Shown here: positions 27,180-36,439 of the stretch, piece by piece
How positions within the stretch are numbered: position 1 is the first letter of the stretch
Layout of the letters: each line of letters opens with the position of its first letter
DNA from: Candidatus Nitrosocosmicus franklandus
Lineage (GTDB): Archaea; Thermoproteota; Nitrososphaeria; Nitrososphaerales; Nitrososphaeraceae
Reading direction: 5' to 3'
Assembly: GCF_900696045.1 (NCBI RefSeq)
Contig: NZ_LR216287.1
Location: 434,001-498,000, forward strand
DNA: 64,000 bases
Made by a program: the position numbers and the translations under genes
The notes under the pieces: model-generated
Databases searched by the model: none
Told to the model about the DNA's origin: nothing
The model's input: the letters and a program-made list of their open reading frames with translations, nothing else

Positions 27180-27704
27180 TTACTTCTTAGATCTGTTATG
27201 ATAAACATTCAGCATCAGCCAGTTGCAAAATTGCACTATCTTATCATCTAGACTGGTCCATAAGTGAAACGATCCTGGCAAAATCTCAATTCTTGATGAT
27301 GGGGCTTCATTACCTCCGCCTCCACCATTACCAGTATTAGGAAATTTTATTCTTACACCTTCCTTACCCTCATACATATACGCATCAACCACTACAATAT
27401 TTGATCCAAATGTTTTATTGGCCTCCTCCTTGATACTTGATCTTGATATTGGAAACGCTTTCCTAAATTTATCTATTATGATGCTGAGGTTTTCTGTACC
27501 ATAATTATCAATATCATAAATTTTTTTTTGAGTTGGAAAATGAATTTCTAGATCTACATCATACCTGGATCCAACAAACTTTGACAACTCGTTTAGCTTG
27601 TAGTAAACTAGAGAGGGATTCTTAATGACGGTTGTTTTGAAAAACTCTTTGTTTATCGCTATGTTATTTTTTAGGTCCTCAAGCAATCTCGAGAATTCAT
27701 CCAT
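27180..27704 (-). CDS. hypothetical protein
   Basis: 174 aa, soluble. It has an N-terminal helical part (DEFSRLLEDLKNNIAINKEF), an alpha/beta centre (NIVVVDAYMYEGKEGVRIKF), a Gly-rich loop (NGGGGGNEAP) and a C-terminal Trp-containing helix (FHLWTSLDDKIVQFCNWLML). No family recognised. It is divergent from the 206-aa gene at 27762, sharing a 57-bp spacer. Confidence 0.65.
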   Translation of the reverse strand: MDEFSRLLEDLKNNIAINKEFFKTTVIKNPSLVYYKLNELSKFVGSRYDVDLEIHFPTQKKIYDIDNYGTENLSIIIDKFRKAFPISRSSIKEEANKTFGSNIVVVDAYMYEGKEGVRIKFPNTGNGGGGGNEAPSSRIEILPGSFHLWTSLDDKIVQFCNWLMLNVYHNRSKK

Positions 27705-27761
27705 AGCATACCATGAAATTAAAGTTTAATAAATAAGTACAGCAACTTATTGTAACCAGCG

Positions 27762-28382
27762 ATGTTTGCATCCGACACCGATTCCGAAAGAGCAACTAGC
27801 ATTGAGGATTATCAAAATACGTGTAGTGAGTTTATAACAGACATCAGTATGGATTATAAGGACTGGGTAGACCGGTATCAGCTCTCTGAAAGTGAAACAA
27901 AAACCAGAAAGGACACCATAGACCATATAGTTAAAAATACAAATGATTGGATTACAAGGTTTGGAAATACAATTAAGAAGATCGATATAATAATGAATGA
28001 CGGGATCAATAAGATGGCTGAAACAACAGCAGGATATCCCTTTAAGATTGACATTACTTCTGCAAATCAGAATAGATATATTATTCATGAAAAAAAACCT
28101 ATCAAACTAAATTTGAAATCTTTTCCTAGAAATAACAGGCAGGTAAGGATTTGTAATTATGACAAAGATTCTGTATTTTTATTAGGATCTAGCAGTCAAG
28201 TCGAAGTTAAATATAGTAACAAGAGTTTTGAATCATCTGATTTATTAGATGAATTCATTGTTCTAAAGCCCGTTCAGTTTGATACAGAAGATGCAATATC
28301 TATAACCGTAAAGGTGGAAGAGTTAGAAGGTAACATAGTTAAAGAAAGCAGAGGTTATACCACTCTCATAGTTACAAGATGA
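27762..28382 (+). CDS. hypothetical protein
   Basis: 206 aa. The first half is helical (DYQNTCSEFITDISMDYKDW onward). The second half is beta-rich (KPIKLNLKSFPRNNRQVRIC, SSQVEVKYSNKSFE, VQFDTEDAISITVKVEELEG), like an Ig/FN3-type sandwich. No signal peptide. It ends close to the nadX stop on the opposite strand. The function is unknown. Confidence 0.68.
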   Translation: MFASDTDSERATSIEDYQNTCSEFITDISMDYKDWVDRYQLSESETKTRKDTIDHIVKNTNDWITRFGNTIKKIDIIMNDGINKMAETTAGYPFKIDITSANQNRYIIHEKKPIKLNLKSFPRNNRQVRICNYDKDSVFLLGSSSQVEVKYSNKSFESSDLLDEFIVLKPVQFDTEDAISITVKVEELEGNIVKESRGYTTLIVTR

Positions 28383-28395
28383 ATTCTTATTTTTA

Positions 28396-29235
28396 TTATG
28401 AACCAATCTGTATATCGTTAACTAGAGCTGACCTCAAACATTCAATTGCGGATAATACTGCAAGGTAACTTGTTTTGGGATTTGAAGGACTTGGGCGATT
28501 GTTGATTTTAATATAAAATTCTCCATATTTCCATTTTACTGCAATCTCGTGCCGATTTGTTTCTATGAGAGGATCAACAACTACCCTAACTCTAGTGTCT
28601 TGAAAGCCTATTCCAGCAAGGCTGACTAACGCCGAGACATTTATGTTGGATGGAAATTCTTTAATCGCTTCTTCTGCAGAGCCTTCAAAAATGGTTGTCT
28701 TGTCAAATATGCTATCGGCATTTTGGCCTCGTTTTAAAAAATATGGGGCACCCTTAATTGAATTAACACTTTTTGTAGTTGTCAAAATAACTTCATCAAT
28801 GTAACCCTTTACTGCTCTTAGGATATCTGCACCTCCGATTGCACCTGATGGTAAATATACCCTTCTACCTCCGTTATGTATAAGGTTGAGAATCTCCTTG
28901 CTAAATGTAGGATCAGAAAAAGAACCAGTACTCATTATCATCATATCTTTTCCTTCTTGTAGTAATTTAATTGAATATCGCCGAGCGGCTTCGATCGAGG
29001 CAGCCTCTACAACAAAGTCAATTTTGCTAAAAATATCAGAAGTAATAAAGTCATCAAAACGGTCAAACATAGCATCTGGTTTATTGGTTAAATCACTTTC
29101 TAGATAATCCAATTGTTCCCTTTCAGTATCAAATAACACACAAACCCTGCAATTTGGAATATTTCGATCATCTATGCTTTTTGCAATCTCATAACCTATA
29201 GCACCACACCCAATTATCGCTATATTCTTAGTCAC
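28396..29235 (-). CDS. nadX: L-aspartate dehydrogenase
   Basis: The 279-aa protein begins with a Rossmann NAD(P) site IAIIGCGAIGYEIAKSI (5-21) and continues with FVVEAASIEAARRY and MIMSTGSFSD. The catalytic domain contains LPSGAIGGADILRAVKG and VSALVSLAGIGFQDTRVRVV. The length fits the NadX family, which oxidises L-aspartate to iminoaspartate, the first step of de novo NAD synthesis. NadA and NadC are not in the window. It lies 36 bases downstream of purE on the same strand and is probably in the same transcript. Confidence 0.9.
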   Translation of the reverse strand: MTKNIAIIGCGAIGYEIAKSIDDRNIPNCRVCVLFDTEREQLDYLESDLTNKPDAMFDRFDDFITSDIFSKIDFVVEAASIEAARRYSIKLLQEGKDMMIMSTGSFSDPTFSKEILNLIHNGGRRVYLPSGAIGGADILRAVKGYIDEVILTTTKSVNSIKGAPYFLKRGQNADSIFDKTTIFEGSAEEAIKEFPSNINVSALVSLAGIGFQDTRVRVVVDPLIETNRHEIAVKWKYGEFYIKINNRPSPSNPKTSYLAVLSAIECLRSALVNDIQIGS

Positions 29236-29271
29236 TGTATATCTTTTTACAACAAGGTATTTCTAATACGT

Positions 29272-29901
29272 TTATTTTCCTTTGTGTGATTTCCTGTACT
29301 GTTCAAGATATTCCTCATGTCCCATTTCGTCTAATTTTTCATTCTTTAGTCTTATTTCATTCCGCATCTTTTGTTTGAATTCGCTTACCTTGTCAAGTAG
29401 AACTGGGTCGGTAGCAGATAGTATTGAGCAGGCTAGAATTCCTGCATTTCTTGCACCATTGATTGAAACTGTGGCTACGGGTACTCCTGGGGGCATCTGA
29501 ACGATAGAATATAAAGAGTCAATTCCTCCAACTGGGTTTGTTGGACTACATACTGGAACACCAATAACAGGAAGTGGTGTAAGAGAAGCGACCATGCCTG
29601 GAAGATGGGCGGCCCCACCGGCTCCACTGATGATAACTCTAATACCTCGTGATTCGGCCGACTCGGCATATTGGTACAATTCTTGAGGTGTTCTATGAGC
29701 CGAGACGATCCTTACCTCATGTGGGATTTTAAAGTCGGATAATATCTTTGCGGCTTCACTCATAATCTCCAAATCGGAATCACTACCCATAATTATTCCC
29801 ACCCTAGGAGGCTGTTTTGATTTATTTTTATGAACCTTACGGCGTATTGCAGAATTTTTGACAGATTCGTTAGTGATTTTATTGTGTTTTAAGATTTCCA
29901 A
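29272..29901 (-). CDS. purE: N5-carboxyaminoimidazole ribonucleotide mutase
   Basis: The PurE core is clear: VGIIMGSDSDLEIMSEAAKI, the SAHRTP active-site loop, and GAGGAAHLPGMVASLTPLPV. The enzyme moves a carboxyl group to make CAIR in purine synthesis and acts after PurK. The 209-aa product has a basic 30-residue N-terminal extension that may be a mis-set start; the core starts near residue 33. The purK gene lies 39 bases upstream, so these form an operon. Confidence 0.95.
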   Translation of the reverse strand: MEILKHNKITNESVKNSAIRRKVHKNKSKQPPRVGIIMGSDSDLEIMSEAAKILSDFKIPHEVRIVSAHRTPQELYQYAESAESRGIRVIISGAGGAAHLPGMVASLTPLPVIGVPVCSPTNPVGGIDSLYSIVQMPPGVPVATVSINGARNAGILACSILSATDPVLLDKVSEFKQKMRNEIRLKNEKLDEMGHEEYLEQYRKSHKGK

Positions 29902-29940
29902 ATGCTGATAGGTACCTTCTCATCTCATAGATTTGAATTT

Positions 29941-31122
29941 TTATGCCATTTTTTGTTTTCCCTGTACTGAGAGCTTTCTTTCTACCATGTCTCTTACAAC
30001 TAGTGGATTAGTATTTGATATTAGAATAGTTACATGTCCAAGTTTTCTCTTTGGACGCGTCTCTTCCTTCCCGTAAAGATGTATTCTCACGCCAGGTAAA
30101 GCTAAAGTATCTCTAATTCCATTCAATGTGTACGGACCTGAAACCTCCTCAGGACCCAAAATGTTTATCATTACGGCTTTTGATTCCAATGTTGGTTGTG
30201 GCATGGGATAATCTAGAATAGCCCTTAGATGTTGCTCAAATTGAGATACCGAACATGCTTCTATAGTATAATGTCCGGAGTTATGAGGTCTAGGAGCTAT
30301 TTCATTAATTAATACCTCATCATCCTCATCTAAGAACATCTCGATACCAAAAATACCGGATCCCTTAAGAGACTCCATTGTTTTAACGGCCAAATCAATC
30401 GCTCTTTTCTCCGCCATAGCAGTAATTTGTGCCGGCGCTATAGTAGTCTTTAGGATATGGTCCTCATGAATATTCTCAACCACAGGAAAATAGGAGATAC
30501 AACCAGATGGATTTCTGGCAATCATAATCGAAAGCTCCTTTTTAAAGTTAACATATTTTTCCAGCATACACTCACGACCCGAAAAGTACTCTAGTGCACC
30601 TTTAATATCATCCCTAGAACGAATGAGATAATTACCTCTCCCGTCGTACGAGTCTTCACATGCTTTCAGTAAAACCGGATAACCGAATTCTGCACACACT
30701 TTATCTACCTGGTCTTCATCGAGTACCTCCTTAAAATCTGGAACGCTAATGTTGTTTTCTCTCAGAAATTTCTTTTGACGAAGTTTATTCTGGACTATCG
30801 AAAGTGTCTTTGGTGATGGATGAACTTGTACTCCTGAATTCTCCAGATTGGTTAGTGCCCTGGAATTAGCCAATTCAATTTCGTAAGTAACCAAATCCAC
30901 TTCATGTGCTAGTTCATATATTTTTTGCTCGTCAGAAAAATTGCCCACTATGACTTTATCAGCAAAGCTGGAAGCAGGACATCTTGTTGTGGGATCTAAT
31001 ATTACCACTTGCATGGACATCCGTTTAGCTTCGGCCGCCAGCATCTTACCAAGCTGACCGCCTCCAATAATCCCCAATCTAATCGGTTCAGTAACGGATA
31101 ATTTATCCTTATACAAAGTCAA
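29941..31122 (-). CDS. purK: N5-carboxyaminoimidazole ribonucleotide synthase
   Basis: The 393-aa ATP-grasp protein starts with LGIIGGGQLGKMLAAEAKRM, has the ATP-binding region (YPVLLKACEDSYDGRGNYLI) and the metal/phosphate part FGIEMFLDEDDEVLINEIAP with PRPHNSGHYTIEACSVSQFE. It makes N5-CAIR from AIR, ATP and bicarbonate. It directly precedes purE. The length is typical. Confidence 0.96.
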   Translation of the reverse strand: MTLYKDKLSVTEPIRLGIIGGGQLGKMLAAEAKRMSMQVVILDPTTRCPASSFADKVIVGNFSDEQKIYELAHEVDLVTYEIELANSRALTNLENSGVQVHPSPKTLSIVQNKLRQKKFLRENNISVPDFKEVLDEDQVDKVCAEFGYPVLLKACEDSYDGRGNYLIRSRDDIKGALEYFSGRECMLEKYVNFKKELSIMIARNPSGCISYFPVVENIHEDHILKTTIAPAQITAMAEKRAIDLAVKTMESLKGSGIFGIEMFLDEDDEVLINEIAPRPHNSGHYTIEACSVSQFEQHLRAILDYPMPQPTLESKAVMINILGPEEVSGPYTLNGIRDTLALPGVRIHLYGKEETRPKRKLGHVTILISNTNPLVVRDMVERKLSVQGKQKMA

Positions 31123-31185
31123 ACTATACTATCAAAAATAACTTCTTTGTAGAGGTAAAATAAGTTAACGCTCTCTCAGGACAAA

Positions 31186-32238
31186 TTATTTTTTGAATAT
31201 TTTTATTGCCTGAGGAGGACAAACGTTTTCGCAGGCCAAGCAAAAAATACAATCCTTTTCTCTTATCATGAATGGTTTTCTTTCCGAAGCTGGATGTCCT
31301 GGTGTTTCTAGCCATTCGTAAACGTTTACTGGACACGCATCAATACATGCTCCATCAGAAATACAGATATCGAAATCTACACAAACATCTGTACCCCAAA
31401 TTCCAAGTTGTCCTGGTGGATCGTATGGTCCCCATACTTGAATTCCCTTAAACTTGCCTGCAGGCTGTCTTTTTGATTTAAAACCAGTATCAATTGGACC
31501 TTCTGCTGCAACGTGATCTGTTCCTGTTCCTGTCAACTGCAAGGTAGTATCCTCAGACAATGGAACAGCAGTTGCAGCTGGGGGAGTTGAAACAGCGGTT
31601 GATGGCGATTGGGCGATACTATCTGAGGAACCTTCTACACCGGGTTTTGCAGTGGCAACCTCAGCCGAAGCAGTAGGACCAGACAGCACTTTTTGATCCG
31701 ATTTGAGATCTTTAGATAAATCTGCCAAAGGAGTAATTTGTTCTATTTTCTTAATAGCATCTTCTTGACTCAGCTTGTGAATTTTTTGATAATAACCAAT
31801 AAGTTTTTGACCTATTTTGGTGTTCCTTATTATATTATCAATTATTATCTTTGCATGACGATCAGCTGTATGTCTGTAATTCTTAATCCAGTAATAATCA
31901 CCAAAATGCTCTATTGGTTTAATTTGATAAATTAGATCCAAAACTTCGCCTGTAACAATTTCAACAGTTATGTCGAGTTCAGCCGATTCTTCTTTTCCAC
32001 TATAAAAATCATAACCTTTTTCTACCCACTTTTTTGTTACAAATATTCGGTCTGCAAATGTATCCAATGAATATCCAAGTTTTTTAAGCTCATTGACTAT
32101 GCCAGTAATTTCTGATTGATTTACAAGTTCTACAGGTAACCTGAATATCCCCAGCTTAGCCCCATGAGTTGGATAAATACCTCGCTTTGCAACCTCAGAA
32201 AGCATGACCCAGACTTTATCTGACAGCAAGAAAGACAT
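31186..32238 (-). CDS. zinc-type 7Fe ferredoxin with unusual N-terminal domain
   Basis: Residues 255-350 form a ferredoxin with two cluster motifs, CISDGACIDACP and CIFCLACENVCP, plus IQVWGPYDPPGQLGIWGTDV before them, as in the Sulfolobus zinc-containing ferredoxins. Those proteins carry low-potential electrons. Here about 190 N-terminal residues (starting MSFLLSDKVWVMLSEVAKRG) and a Ser/Thr/Ala/Pro linker precede the ferredoxin, which is not the usual layout. The extension has no recognised motif. It is upstream of purK by 63 bases but probably a separate unit. Confidence 0.85.
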   Translation of the reverse strand: MSFLLSDKVWVMLSEVAKRGIYPTHGAKLGIFRLPVELVNQSEITGIVNELKKLGYSLDTFADRIFVTKKWVEKGYDFYSGKEESAELDITVEIVTGEVLDLIYQIKPIEHFGDYYWIKNYRHTADRHAKIIIDNIIRNTKIGQKLIGYYQKIHKLSQEDAIKKIEQITPLADLSKDLKSDQKVLSGPTASAEVATAKPGVEGSSDSIAQSPSTAVSTPPAATAVPLSEDTTLQLTGTGTDHVAAEGPIDTGFKSKRQPAGKFKGIQVWGPYDPPGQLGIWGTDVCVDFDICISDGACIDACPVNVYEWLETPGHPASERKPFMIREKDCIFCLACENVCPPQAIKIFKK

Positions 32239-32295
32239 GGAATAAAAATATTCTTTATTGCAGGATATTAAAACCTATGTTTGATTTTAGCGACT

Positions 32296-32628
32296 TTATA
32301 AATCATCTGGACAAGTCATCTCTCTGATTTCTCTGTATTTTCTTTCCATTTTTTCTGCATCTTCTATTACGGTATTAATATCATACCTTGATTTTGGATA
32401 TAACCAATTAATAGCTACTTTATGGCCTGTTCCTTCCATATCGTAGATCATTCCGCGTGAAGACTCGATGCCGGTTTTTTCATCCGTAAATTTGTCCTTG
32501 ACTTCCAAGCCCCGTTTGGTTTTGTCATAAAGTATGTAGGAATTTGGTTGCTCAAAGATAAAATAAAATCTGCCTTTCTTAATAGGAGTTGTCTCAAGAA
32601 GGGAATTTGATGGGCGAGAATCACTCAA
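32296..32628 (-). CDS. hypothetical protein
   Basis: 110 aa. Strand-rich first half (KGRFYFIFEQPNSYILYDKT), then a charged helix (DINTVIEDAEKMERKYREIR) and a single Cys. No signal, no known motif. It follows the rhodanese gene by 14 bases on the same strand, so the two are probably co-transcribed. Confidence 0.7.
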   Translation of the reverse strand: MSDSRPSNSLLETTPIKKGRFYFIFEQPNSYILYDKTKRGLEVKDKFTDEKTGIESSRGMIYDMEGTGHKVAINWLYPKSRYDINTVIEDAEKMERKYREIREMTCPDDL

Positions 32629-32642
32629 TTTTAAGCTCCTGT

Positions 32643-33491
32643 CTATTTTTCAATAGGATTTCCTATCATATTCCCCCATTCAGTCCATGAGCCATCGTAG
32701 TTCTTTACTGACGGATAACCAAGTAGATATTTTAGTACGAACCAAGTATGAGAAGATCGCTCCCCTATTCTGCAGTAACAAATCACGTGCTTATTTGGAG
32801 ATACACCATTATCGGCGTAAAGTTTCGCAAGCTCTTCAGCAGATTTGAAGGTTCCATCTTCATTTAGTGCCTGTAGCCATGGAATATTCTTAGCCCCGGG
32901 TATGTGACCTCCTCTTTGAGCGTGCTCCATCGGGTACTCCGGCGGTGCAGTAATTTCTCCTTTAAATTCCTTTGCGGAACGCACGTCAACTAACGCTACC
33001 TCTTCCTTCCTAAGAGATCGCTTCACATCATCTAGATATGCTCTGATTCCCTCATTTGGTGCAGAAGCGACGTAGTTGGTGGGAGTTATCACCGGCTCTT
33101 CCTTGGTGTACGGTCTACCCTCGCTTTCCCACTTTTTTCTCCCTCCATTCATGATCTTGATCTTTTCATGACCGAAATACTTGAATACCCAAAAAGCAAA
33201 TGCGGCAAACCAATTATTGAAATCACCATACAGAATGAGTTCGTCTTCTTTTTGGATTCCCAGTCGGGACATGAGATCTTCGAATTGTTTCTTGTTTATT
33301 ATATCCCTGGTGTCAGGATCATTGATATCTCTCTTCCACCAGACCATTCGAGCATTCGGAATATGGCCCTCTTTGTATGCATTTTCAACATCATAGTCTA
33401 CTTCCAAAATCTTGATCTGGTTATTGTTTAGATTATTACTTACCCAGTCTGTTTCACACAATACACTTGGATCTGAATATTGTTTGGACAT
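32643..33491 (-). CDS. two-domain thiosulfate sulfurtransferase (rhodanese)
   Basis: The 282-aa protein has two rhodanese domains. The first (about 1-135) contains HIPNARMVWWKRDINDPDTR and FGHEKIKIMNGGRKKWESEG. The second (about 150-282) carries the active-site loop CYCRIGERSS with the catalytic Cys, and HIPGAKNIPW. It moves sulfane sulfur from thiosulfate or a related donor to an acceptor. Length and layout are standard for SseA/TST. It is upstream of the 110-aa hypothetical gene. Confidence 0.93.
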   Translation of the reverse strand: MSKQYSDPSVLCETDWVSNNLNNNQIKILEVDYDVENAYKEGHIPNARMVWWKRDINDPDTRDIINKKQFEDLMSRLGIQKEDELILYGDFNNWFAAFAFWVFKYFGHEKIKIMNGGRKKWESEGRPYTKEEPVITPTNYVASAPNEGIRAYLDDVKRSLRKEEVALVDVRSAKEFKGEITAPPEYPMEHAQRGGHIPGAKNIPWLQALNEDGTFKSAEELAKLYADNGVSPNKHVICYCRIGERSSHTWFVLKYLLGYPSVKNYDGSWTEWGNMIGNPIEK

Positions 33492-33597
33492 AATTCAAAT
33501 TATTCACTTTAGGTATATAACATATTTGTCAGATAATTCAATTACTCAAAAACAATAAAATAGTACGTGAAACATGTTTGAATAAAACAAACCAAAT

Positions 33598-33692
33598 GGG
33601 CCGGTAGTTTAGACTGGTAGAATACCTGCCTTGCATGCTACTACAGGCAGAGGATACGTAGGTGGTCGTGGGTTCAAATCCCACCCGGTCCA
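33598..33692 (+). tRNA. tRNA-Ala (TGC) with an intron in the anticodon arm
   Basis: The acceptor GGGCCGG (33598-33604) pairs with CCGGTCC (33685-33691), and A33692 is the discriminator base. The D-stem is GTTT/GAAT and the T-arm is GTGGG-TTCAAAT-CCCAC. The anticodon loop is CTTGCAT with anticodon TGC. The 3' side of the anticodon stem (GCAGG) forms only if TACTACAGG...ACGT (33639-33659, 21 nt) is removed. That puts the intron inside the stem rather than at the usual position after base 37. The mature tRNA would be 74 nt. Confidence 0.88.
33639..33659 (+). other. tRNA-Ala intron (boundary inferred)
   Basis: Excision after GC of the 3' anticodon stem is the only cut that restores CCTGC/GCAGG pairing. 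The bulge-helix-bulge motif is not clean here, so the exact junction is less certain than for tRNA-Glu. Confidence 0.6.
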
Positions 33693-33911
33693 TATCAATT
33701 ATCCCCTTTTTTGAAACCGTTTAAACGATTTTGTAATTCATAGTATATTGAAAATCAAGAATGATAGTTTTTTGATAAGACCAGTAGTGATAGTACGATA
33801 TTCTCATTTGAGTTTACAGAAATATGGTAAATATGGAATTTTCCAATAATTCTGGTGACTTTTCCTTCTCTCACAAAGCCTTCAAACTTGCCTCACATTG
33901 TGAGCGAATTG

Positions 33912-33919
33912 GATACATA
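33912..33919. repeat. IS target-site duplication, left (GATACATA)
   Basis: Exact copy at 34587-34594. Eight bases, as for the first IS. Confidence 0.93.
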
Positions 33920-34586
33920 GGCTCTGTTCATTTAACGATAAACCTATAGCTTGAAGATGTCCTATTTCTTTTATGATTAGCAGAAACAGAACACCTTCAA
34001 GGTATGTATATTATGGGTTGCATTTGTACTTTTCAGGTTTATCTTTAAGAAAAGCCTCGGAAAGATTGTCTCAGATGTATAAAAGAAACCATGTCTCCAT
34101 CTGGAATTGGATTCAAAAATACAGGCCTCAAAAATTGAAAGCATCAAGAAGAAGAATTCTAGAATATATTGTAGACGAGACAATGTTGAAGGTAGGGTCA
34201 GAATACATCTGGCTTTGGGTGGCGATAGAGCCTGCAAACAGACAGATCCTCGCACTTTCTATATCCAAAGAGAGAAACATGTTTGTTGCAGAAAGATATC
34301 TTTCTAATTTGATCAAAGTTCATGGAAAGCACCCAGTTTCTACAGATGGTGGGACTTGGTATCCCATGGCTTGTCAGTTTCTCAAACTCGATCACCATAT
34401 TCATTCCTCTTACGAGAAAAGTGTAATCGAAAGAACGATGCAATATATCAAGGATAGAACCGAAAGTTTCGATGATTACTTTCCTTGTAGAATAAAGAAC
34501 TGCAAGTTAAAGCATGTACGGAATTGGCTGCGGCTCTTTGTAGACTATCATAACAATGAAATAAAACATATTAAGTGAACAGAGCC
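33920..34586 (+). mobile_element. IS6-like insertion sequence, copy 2 (667 bp)
   Basis: The inverted repeats GGCTCTGTTCA (33920-33930) and TGAACAGAGCC (34576-34586) enclose one transposase gene. GATACATA flanks it on both sides. Same length and termini as copy 1 but with a diverged sequence, so the two are related family members rather than a recent duplication. It landed between tRNA-Ala and the PQQ-like propeller gene. Confidence 0.95.
33973..34578 (+). CDS. IS6-family DDE transposase
   Basis: The 201-aa product has the same plan as copy 1: VDETMLKVG, STDGGTWYP and VIERTMQYIKDR carry the candidate acidic triad, and the N-terminus has SGLSLRKASERLS. It is full length. Differences from copy 1 are spread through the gene, with the catalytic blocks nearly identical, which points to selection on function in both. 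Confidence 0.93.
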   Translation: MISRNRTPSRYVYYGLHLYFSGLSLRKASERLSQMYKRNHVSIWNWIQKYRPQKLKASRRRILEYIVDETMLKVGSEYIWLWVAIEPANRQILALSISKERNMFVAERYLSNLIKVHGKHPVSTDGGTWYPMACQFLKLDHHIHSSYEKSVIERTMQYIKDRTESFDDYFPCRIKNCKLKHVRNWLRLFVDYHNNEIKHIK

Positions 34587-34594
34587 GATACATA
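34587..34594. repeat. IS target-site duplication, right (GATACATA)
   Basis: Exact match to 33912-33919. Confidence 0.93.
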
Positions 34595-34732
34595 GGTTAA
34601 CATTCACTAACTAGATTTGGATTTCCAATCATTGTGAATTACATGGGCAATGCATTATAAGAGCTTTGGTTTGAAACAAACTACACCAATAAAGGATTTT
34701 ATCCTAGTTTGGTACTATTTTAGAAGAAAGTT

Positions 34733-36439
34733 ATGAAAAGTGATAATTTTTTTCTCATAAAAACTCTTATTTTATGTTCTTTTGTTTTAGTCATGGTTCA
34801 AGGTCTTTTTGTTTTGGATCAAGTTTTTGCTACTTTAGATCAATCTAAGCAAAGCCCAATGAATAACTCTAATGTTCATACTCCTAGTAATATCGCTACC
34901 ATTACTTACCCCTCAAAATCTGAAACCGGCATGGAGCCGGAAAATATAGACAACTGGATTTTTGTCAACCATGACATATATGGAACACGTAATAGCAATC
35001 AGACCGAGATAGGTAAATCCAATATTGAGAACTTGGAGGTAAAATGGAGATTAAACAACCCCTTTGAGATACAGGAGCCTCCAATTATAGTTGGGAATAC
35101 AGGTTATTTTCAGGACTATGTTGGAAATATTGTTTCTTTTGATACCTCAAATGGAAATATTAATTGGAAGTTAGAAACCGAAGGAGGCCCAACTATGGGA
35201 TTGTACTATTCCAATGGAGCAATTTATGCTACTGTTGGAACCGACGCAAAGATCATCTCCATCAATGCTACAAATGGAGAGGTGATATGGGAATCCGAAA
35301 GATTGGGTGATACGAGTTTAGGTTACGTAATTAATTCCCCTCCACTTTTATGGCAAGACTATGTTTTGGCAGGCTCAGGCGGAAGCGGACTTCCACCAGG
35401 CGAAGGTTATGTAAGAGGAAACATTACTGCATTAAACAGTACAAACGGAGATATTATTTGGAATATCGAAACCACTACCGGTGAGTGGGTAGAAGTAGGC
35501 AAGAATCCTCCCAACGGAGGTGCTACAGCATGGTCTGGAGGCTCAATTGATCCTGATACAGGTACGGCCTTCATTCCTCTAGGTAGTGCGTCTCCTAATT
35601 TCAATGCTTCCACTCGGATGACCCCAAACCTATACTCAAATCATATGGCCGCAGTAGACATCCCATCGGGAAAAATTAAATGGGCAACACCATTTATTGC
35701 CCACGGTACGGTATTAGATGTAGATGTTCCGGATACTCATGATTGGGATACTTCTTGGGGAAGCAGCATTAGCAATGTGAAATTTGACAATGGAACAGTG
35801 AAAAAAATAGTCATAGGACATGATAAGGCAGGAAATTTGATTGCAATGGATGCTTTATCAGGAGATGAAATTTGGTGGACTACACTTGGCAATCAAATCG
35901 GGACAGATAAGATCCCCATGCCAGAGGGAACAGGTATGATCTGGTCATACGGAGTGTATAATTATCATGCAATAGATAACGATACTATTTATTTAACGGC
36001 AACCAACAGAGGACTAAACTTTTTCACGGATGGGATTAGTGGACATAAAGAAGCACCTGACGATTCAATCGAGCAAGGTTTAGTAAACGGTACCATATAT
36101 GCAATTGAACTAAAAAACGGAAATATAAAATGGAAGATCGATACGGAATATCCACCACGTGTTTCTCCGCTAATCTCTAATGGAGTATTATATACTGGAT
36201 ATATAGAGTTTGGAAACAATGAAAGAAATGGAATCGTTTTAGCTATGGACAAGGAAACTGGGGAAGATTTGTGGCACTACAACGTGAATGCTGCTATTTC
36301 TCCGGTAGGCGGTTCTATCGGAAATGGTATGTTGTTTATACCGACGGAAAAGGTCAATCAAGTAGATAATGACGAAGAGGAAGAGGAAGACGGAGAGGAA
36401 ATTGGGGGATCTATTGTAGCATTTGGTCTAAGAGAATAA
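34733..36439 (+). CDS. secreted PQQ-like (quinoprotein dehydrogenase-like) beta-propeller
   Basis: The 568-aa protein starts with a signal or anchor (about residues 8-33) and has repeated PQQ blades: IVSFDTSNGNINWKLE, IISINATNGEVIWESE, ITALNSTNGDIIWNIE and LIAMDALSGDEIWWTT. HDWDTSW (about 339-345) resembles the catalytic Asp loop of quinoprotein alcohol dehydrogenases. The propeller ends in an acidic stretch (EEEEEDGEEIGG). It is predicted extracytoplasmic. It may oxidise alcohols or polyols if PQQ and calcium bind; the cofactor ligands are not certain. No cytochrome or PQQ synthesis gene is adjacent. Confidence 0.82.
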   Translation: MKSDNFFLIKTLILCSFVLVMVQGLFVLDQVFATLDQSKQSPMNNSNVHTPSNIATITYPSKSETGMEPENIDNWIFVNHDIYGTRNSNQTEIGKSNIENLEVKWRLNNPFEIQEPPIIVGNTGYFQDYVGNIVSFDTSNGNINWKLETEGGPTMGLYYSNGAIYATVGTDAKIISINATNGEVIWESERLGDTSLGYVINSPPLLWQDYVLAGSGGSGLPPGEGYVRGNITALNSTNGDIIWNIETTTGEWVEVGKNPPNGGATAWSGGSIDPDTGTAFIPLGSASPNFNASTRMTPNLYSNHMAAVDIPSGKIKWATPFIAHGTVLDVDVPDTHDWDTSWGSSISNVKFDNGTVKKIVIGHDKAGNLIAMDALSGDEIWWTTLGNQIGTDKIPMPEGTGMIWSYGVYNYHAIDNDTIYLTATNRGLNFFTDGISGHKEAPDDSIEQGLVNGTIYAIELKNGNIKWKIDTEYPPRVSPLISNGVLYTGYIEFGNNERNGIVLAMDKETGEDLWHYNVNAAISPVGGSIGNGMLFIPTEKVNQVDNDEEEEEDGEEIGGSIVAFGLRE

